DNA of 64,000 bases from Desulfoferula sp040751985 (GTDB lineage Bacteria > Desulfobacterota > Desulfarculia > Desulfarculales > Desulfarculaceae), in contig JBFMFU010000047.1 of the NCBI GenBank assembly GCA_040751985.1, forward strand, positions 248,001 to 312,000, read 5' to 3'. This document shows, piece after piece, positions 61,311 to 64,000 of this stretch. The position numbers and the translations under genes were made by a program. The notes beneath the pieces were generated by a model. The model saw only the letters and a program-made list of their open reading frames with translations, searched no databases and was not told the DNA's origin. Every line of letters begins with the position of its first letter. The stretch's first letter is position 1.

Positions 61311-62841
61311 GCGGACCGGCGCTCCCTGGTTCCTGGGCCTGGACCTGGGCACCGGCTCCTGCAAGGCCGTGGCCGTGGACGCCGCGGCCAGGGTGCTGGG
61401 GTTCGCCGCCGCCGCCTACCCGGCCCAGGGCGCGGACCAGAGGTGGCAGGAGCAGGACCCGGACTCCCTGCTCCTGGGCCTGGTGCAGGCGGCGCGCGGG
61501 GCCGTGGCCCAGGCCGCACCGGCCGGGCCCTGCCGCGGCCTGAGCATCGGCGGGGCCCTGCACAGCCTCGTCGCCCTGGACGGCGCCGGCCGGCCCCTGA
61601 CCGGGGTGAGCACCTGGGCCGACGGACGCGCCCAGGGCCAGGCCGCGGCCATCGCCGGCACTTCCCTGGGGCGGGAGCTGTACCAGCGCACCGGCTGCGT
61701 GCCCCACGGCATGTACCCCCTGTACAAGCTCATCCGCCTGCGCCAAGAGCGGCCGGAGATGTTCCAGCGGGTCCGGCGCCTGGTCTCGGCCAAGGAGTAC
61801 GTGCTGCACCAGCTCTGCGGCCAATACGTGGTGGACTTTTCGGTGGGTTCGGGATCGGGCCTAATGAACGTGCATGAGCTGGCCTGGGACTCCCTGGCCC
61901 TGGACACGGCCGGGGTGCAGGCGGGCCAGCTCTCGGAGCTGGCCGATCCCCGCGCCAGGCTGGGCGGCCTGGCGCCGGAGCTGGCCCGGCAGATGGGCCT
62001 GGCCCCGGACACGCCCCTGATCCTGGGGTCGTCGGACGCGGCCAACTCCAGCCTGGGGGCCGGCTGCGTGGCGCCGGGGCAGCTCACCTGCATGGTGGGC
62101 ACCAGCGGGGCCCTGCGCCTGATCTCGCCTAGGCCCCTGCTGGACAACAACGCCCGCTACTGGTGCTACGGTCTGGACCGGGAGCACTGGCTGGTGGGCG
62201 GGGCCATCAACAACGGCGGCCTGGCCCTGGCCTGGTTCCGCGACCTGCTGCAGCAGGTCCTGGGCGAGGCAAGGCCGCAGGGCCGGCCCAGCTTCGAGGA
62301 CCTGGTGGCCCTGGCCGGCCAGGCCCCGCTGGGGGCCGCGGGCGTGATCTGCCTGCCCTTCCTGGCCGGGGAGCGCAGCCCCCACTGGAACCTGAACGCC
62401 CGCGCCGCCTTCTGCGGCCTGCGCCTGTCCCACGGCCCAGAGCACCTGGCCCGGGCCATCCTGGAGGGGGTGGCCTTCCGCCTGCGCAGCGTGCTGGAGC
62501 TCTTACGGGAGATGGGCCCGGCCGTCGGCGAGGTGCGGGCCTCGGGCGGCTTCACCCAGTCGCCCCTGTGGCTGCAGATCGTGGCCGACGTGCTGAACCT
62601 GGAGCTGAGCGTGCCGGCCTGGGGCGAGACCTCCTGCCTGGGCGCGGCCTTCTGGCCGCTCTTGGCCGCCGGGGCCCTGGCCAGCCTGGAGCAGGCCGGC
62701 GGTGCGGTGCCAACGGCCCAGGTCCAGGCCCCAGACCCGCAGCGCGCCCAGGCCTACGAGCCGCTCTACGCCCTGTTCACGGATCTTTACGCGGCCCTGA
62801 GCCCCTTGTTCGGCCGCTGGCCGTTGCCGAAGGCACCCTAG
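61303..62841 (+). CDS. FGGY-family carbohydrate kinase (gluconokinase/xylulokinase-like)
   Basis: 512 residues from ATG at 61303 (GAGGCGGG upstream, overlapping the previous stop by 8 nt). LGLDLGTGSCKAVAVD is the first phosphate loop, ISTWADGR-like substrate residues appear as VSTWADGRAQG, and GTSGALRLIS, LAGERSPHWN and ASGGFTQSPLW complete the actin-like ATPase fold. It phosphorylates a sugar or sugar acid, perhaps producing the phospho-acid later cut by the aldolase. Last gene of the operon. Confidence 0.92.
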   Translation: MPERTGAPWFLGLDLGTGSCKAVAVDAAARVLGFAAAAYPAQGADQRWQEQDPDSLLLGLVQAARGAVAQAAPAGPCRGLSIGGALHSLVALDGAGRPLTGVSTWADGRAQGQAAAIAGTSLGRELYQRTGCVPHGMYPLYKLIRLRQERPEMFQRVRRLVSAKEYVLHQLCGQYVVDFSVGSGSGLMNVHELAWDSLALDTAGVQAGQLSELADPRARLGGLAPELARQMGLAPDTPLILGSSDAANSSLGAGCVAPGQLTCMVGTSGALRLISPRPLLDNNARYWCYGLDREHWLVGGAINNGGLALAWFRDLLQQVLGEARPQGRPSFEDLVALAGQAPLGAAGVICLPFLAGERSPHWNLNARAAFCGLRLSHGPEHLARAILEGVAFRLRSVLELLREMGPAVGEVRASGGFTQSPLWLQIVADVLNLELSVPAWGETSCLGAAFWPLLAAGALASLEQAGGAVPTAQVQAPDPQRAQAYEPLYALFTDLYAALSPLFGRWPLPKAP

Positions 62842-62863
62842 GCGCAACCGACCGCAGGCAAGG

Positions 62864-62900
62864 CGCGCGGCCCCGGCTCATTTCCGGGGCCGCGCGTTTT
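62864..62900 (+). terminator. Rho-independent terminator of the sugar-acid operon
   Basis: Perfect 13-bp GC stem (62864-62876 with 62884-62896), loop CTCATTT, followed by TTTT. 22 nt past the kinase stop codon. Confidence 0.9.
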
Positions 62901-62997
62901 CAGGCCACACAATTCAAGCAGAGCAGGGACTTCCCTTGGGCCGGCTCCATCCACCGGGAGGGGTCCTGGGAAGCAAAACGGCTGGGACGGACGCGGG

Positions 62998-63369
62998 CTA
63001 GCTGGCGCGCTGCTGTTCGCCGCCGCCGGCCATGACCTGGGCGTCGTTGGTCTTCTTGTTCAGCCAGCCGTAGAATAGGATCAATTCCGGGTGGTCGTCC
63101 AGGGAACCATAGCCGCGCACGTTCACCTTTTTTTCTGCGGCCATGTTGGGGTCGAACACGCGGAACTTGAAGATGTGCTTGCCCTGGTCCGAGGTACGGG
63201 TGACCTGCTTGAGCTTCCAGACCCAGTCCGGGTCCTGCTGGTACTTGGTCACCATGTCCCGGCCAATCGCCGCATGCAGGTCGCGCGGCTTCTCGTCTTT
63301 TGCGGCCGCGGGCGCGCCGGTCTTGGGCGCCGCCGACGCCTCGTCTTTCTTGAACAGCTTCTTGAACAT
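62998..63369 (-). CDS. Conserved hypothetical small cytoplasmic protein
   Basis: 123 residues from ATG at 63369 with GAGGAG 5 nt upstream. A basic, Ala-rich N-terminus (FKKLFKKDE, then APAAAKDEK) precedes a compact domain: DLHAAIGRDMVTKYQQDPDWVWKL, then FRVFDPNMAAEKKVNVRGY and PELILFYGWLN (read as separate segments). No signal peptide or membrane segment. I do not recognise the family and assign no function. It lies alone between the operon terminator and the glycosyltransferase gene. Confidence 0.75.
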   Translation of the reverse strand: MFKKLFKKDEASAAPKTGAPAAAKDEKPRDLHAAIGRDMVTKYQQDPDWVWKLKQVTRTSDQGKHIFKFRVFDPNMAAEKKVNVRGYGSLDDHPELILFYGWLNKKTNDAQVMAGGGEQQRAS

Positions 63370-63472
63370 CACTGCTCCTCCTGCTCGGGGCCTCCGCCCC
63401 TCCCTCAACTGATATCCCTCTTAAAATCCAGCCACAGTGAAATCCGATTTCCTACTGAGGCCATATCTCCAA

Positions 63473-63500
63473 GCCCTCAATGAGGGCCTATTCTTTTTTA
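63473..63500 (+). terminator. Terminator-like hairpin
   Basis: GCCCTC-AAT-GAGGGC (63473-63487) followed by CTATTCTTTTTT on the plus strand. No plus-strand gene ends near it; it may be a relic or a backup terminator. Confidence 0.4.
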
Positions 63501-63517
63501 TCCGCTATTCAAGCAAG

Positions 63518-64000
63518 TTAGCCATCGGAAATGCCGCTTCCCTCCGCCCGGGCCGCCTTCACGGGCGCCGCCTGGTCGGGCCGGTCGCTGGTCAGGCCGC
63601 GGGTGAGCCAGCCGTTTTTGTGCGGGGTCAAGAGGGCCCAGAGGCTTATCCAGGACAGACCCACCATCCATAGCAGCATGTAGGGGAAGGCCCACACGAA
63701 GTTGGTGTCCCGCCGGTGCAGGACGTGCACCAGGGCCGGCAGCATGCCGCCGATGGCCGCGCCCATGAGCAGGTTGACCAGCATCACCTCCGGGCTGGCC
63801 AGGATGACCACCACCGCGCCCAGCTTGAGCCACTCGCCGGCGGTCATGCGGAACAGGTGGATGAGAAGGTTGATGCGCGCGCCCAGGGCCGGCGTGGCCC
63901 GGAAGCGCCGGAACAGGAAGCTGGTCATGACCAGGGTCTCGCGCACGTTGCTGCGCGCCCAGCGCAGGAACATGCGGCACATGCCGCGGTAGCGTAGGGG
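63518..64000 (-). CDS. Membrane-bound family 2 glycosyltransferase, C-terminal part (runs off the right edge)
   Basis: About 160 C-terminal residues are visible; the frame stays open to the window edge (PLRYRGMCRMFLRWARSNVRE). The R-W of FLRWARSN matches the (Q/R)xxRW motif of processive GT2 enzymes such as hyaluronan, chitin and poly-GlcNAc synthases. Three or four membrane segments follow (GAVVVILASPEVMLVNLLMG, FVWAFPYMLLWMVGLSWISL), then a polar tail. Probably makes an extracellular polysaccharide. An in-frame ATG at 63982 is internal and not the start. Confidence 0.8.
   Translation of the reverse strand, partial: PLRYRGMCRMFLRWARSNVRETLVMTSFLFRRFRATPALGARINLLIHLFRMTAGEWLKLGAVVVILASPEVMLVNLLMGAAIGGMLPALVHVLHRRDTNFVWAFPYMLLWMVGLSWISLWALLTPHKNGWLTRGLTSDRPDQAAPVKAARAEGSGISDG

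Overview
The window is GC-rich bacterial chromosome, densely packed with catabolic operons. Three complete branched-chain-amino-acid-type (Liv) ABC transporters, four acyl-CoA synthetases, a selenium-type molybdenum hydroxylase, an iron-sulfur flavoprotein and several short-chain dehydrogenases suggest an anaerobic degrader of aromatic, alicyclic or fatty acids, most like a sulfate-reducing or syntrophic Desulfobacterota. That placement is inferred from gene content and is not proven.

Layout. 1-6.6 kb: a partial YqeB/EF2563 gene (marker of selenium-dependent molybdenum hydroxylases), two GntR/FCD regulators, and a four-subunit molybdenum hydroxylase whose Mo subunit is split in two, in the gene order of the known nicotinate dehydrogenase. 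It follows a Liv transporter (6.7-11.4 kb) on the same strand, so uptake and hydroxylation are probably one operon. 11.7-12.8 kb: an iron alcohol dehydrogenase. 13.1-17.4 kb: an overlapping three-gene glycosylation cassette. 17.4-30.4 kb: a 13-gene leftward operon (SDR, enoyl-CoA hydratase, iron-sulfur flavoprotein, acyl-CoA synthetase, Liv transporter, KAS III-like enzyme, second synthetase, Cys-less KAS III-like partner, MaoC hydratase), headed by a tandem TetR regulator and interrupted by a 254-bp MITE. 31.9-33.9 kb: an intact IS1-type element of 2,036 bp with 19-bp inverted repeats and an 8-bp target duplication, carrying two small genes, a tRNA with a serine-like body and a leucine anticodon, and a tRNA-like remnant as well as its transposase. 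34.0-36.7 kb: a P-type cation ATPase.

36.7-44.1 kb: a sigma-54 regulon. A PAS/AAA+/Fis activator is divergent from an operon (SDR, periplasmic binding protein, LivHMGF) that has a near-consensus -24/-12 promoter and a palindromic upstream activating site. 44.1-48.3 kb: two more acyl-CoA synthetases and an SDR. 48.3-62.8 kb: sugar-acid catabolism. A LarA-like protein and uronate isomerase are divergent from an RpiR regulator and a ten-gene operon (TctBAC transporter, an orphan TRAP-type lipoprotein, a metal-site-less M24 protein, Gfo/Idh/MocA oxidoreductase, KDPG aldolase, zinc alcohol dehydrogenase, 2-hydroxyacid dehydrogenase, FGGY kinase) ending in a strong terminator. 63.0-64.0 kb: a small conserved protein and the end of a membrane glycosyltransferase.

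The most unusual items are the tRNA-carrying IS element, the KAS III-like pair with one catalytically empty member inside a beta-oxidation-type operon without a thiolase, and the split, probably selenium-dependent hydroxylase coupled to its own transporter. No CRISPR array or rRNA was seen. All functions are read from sequence motifs only.
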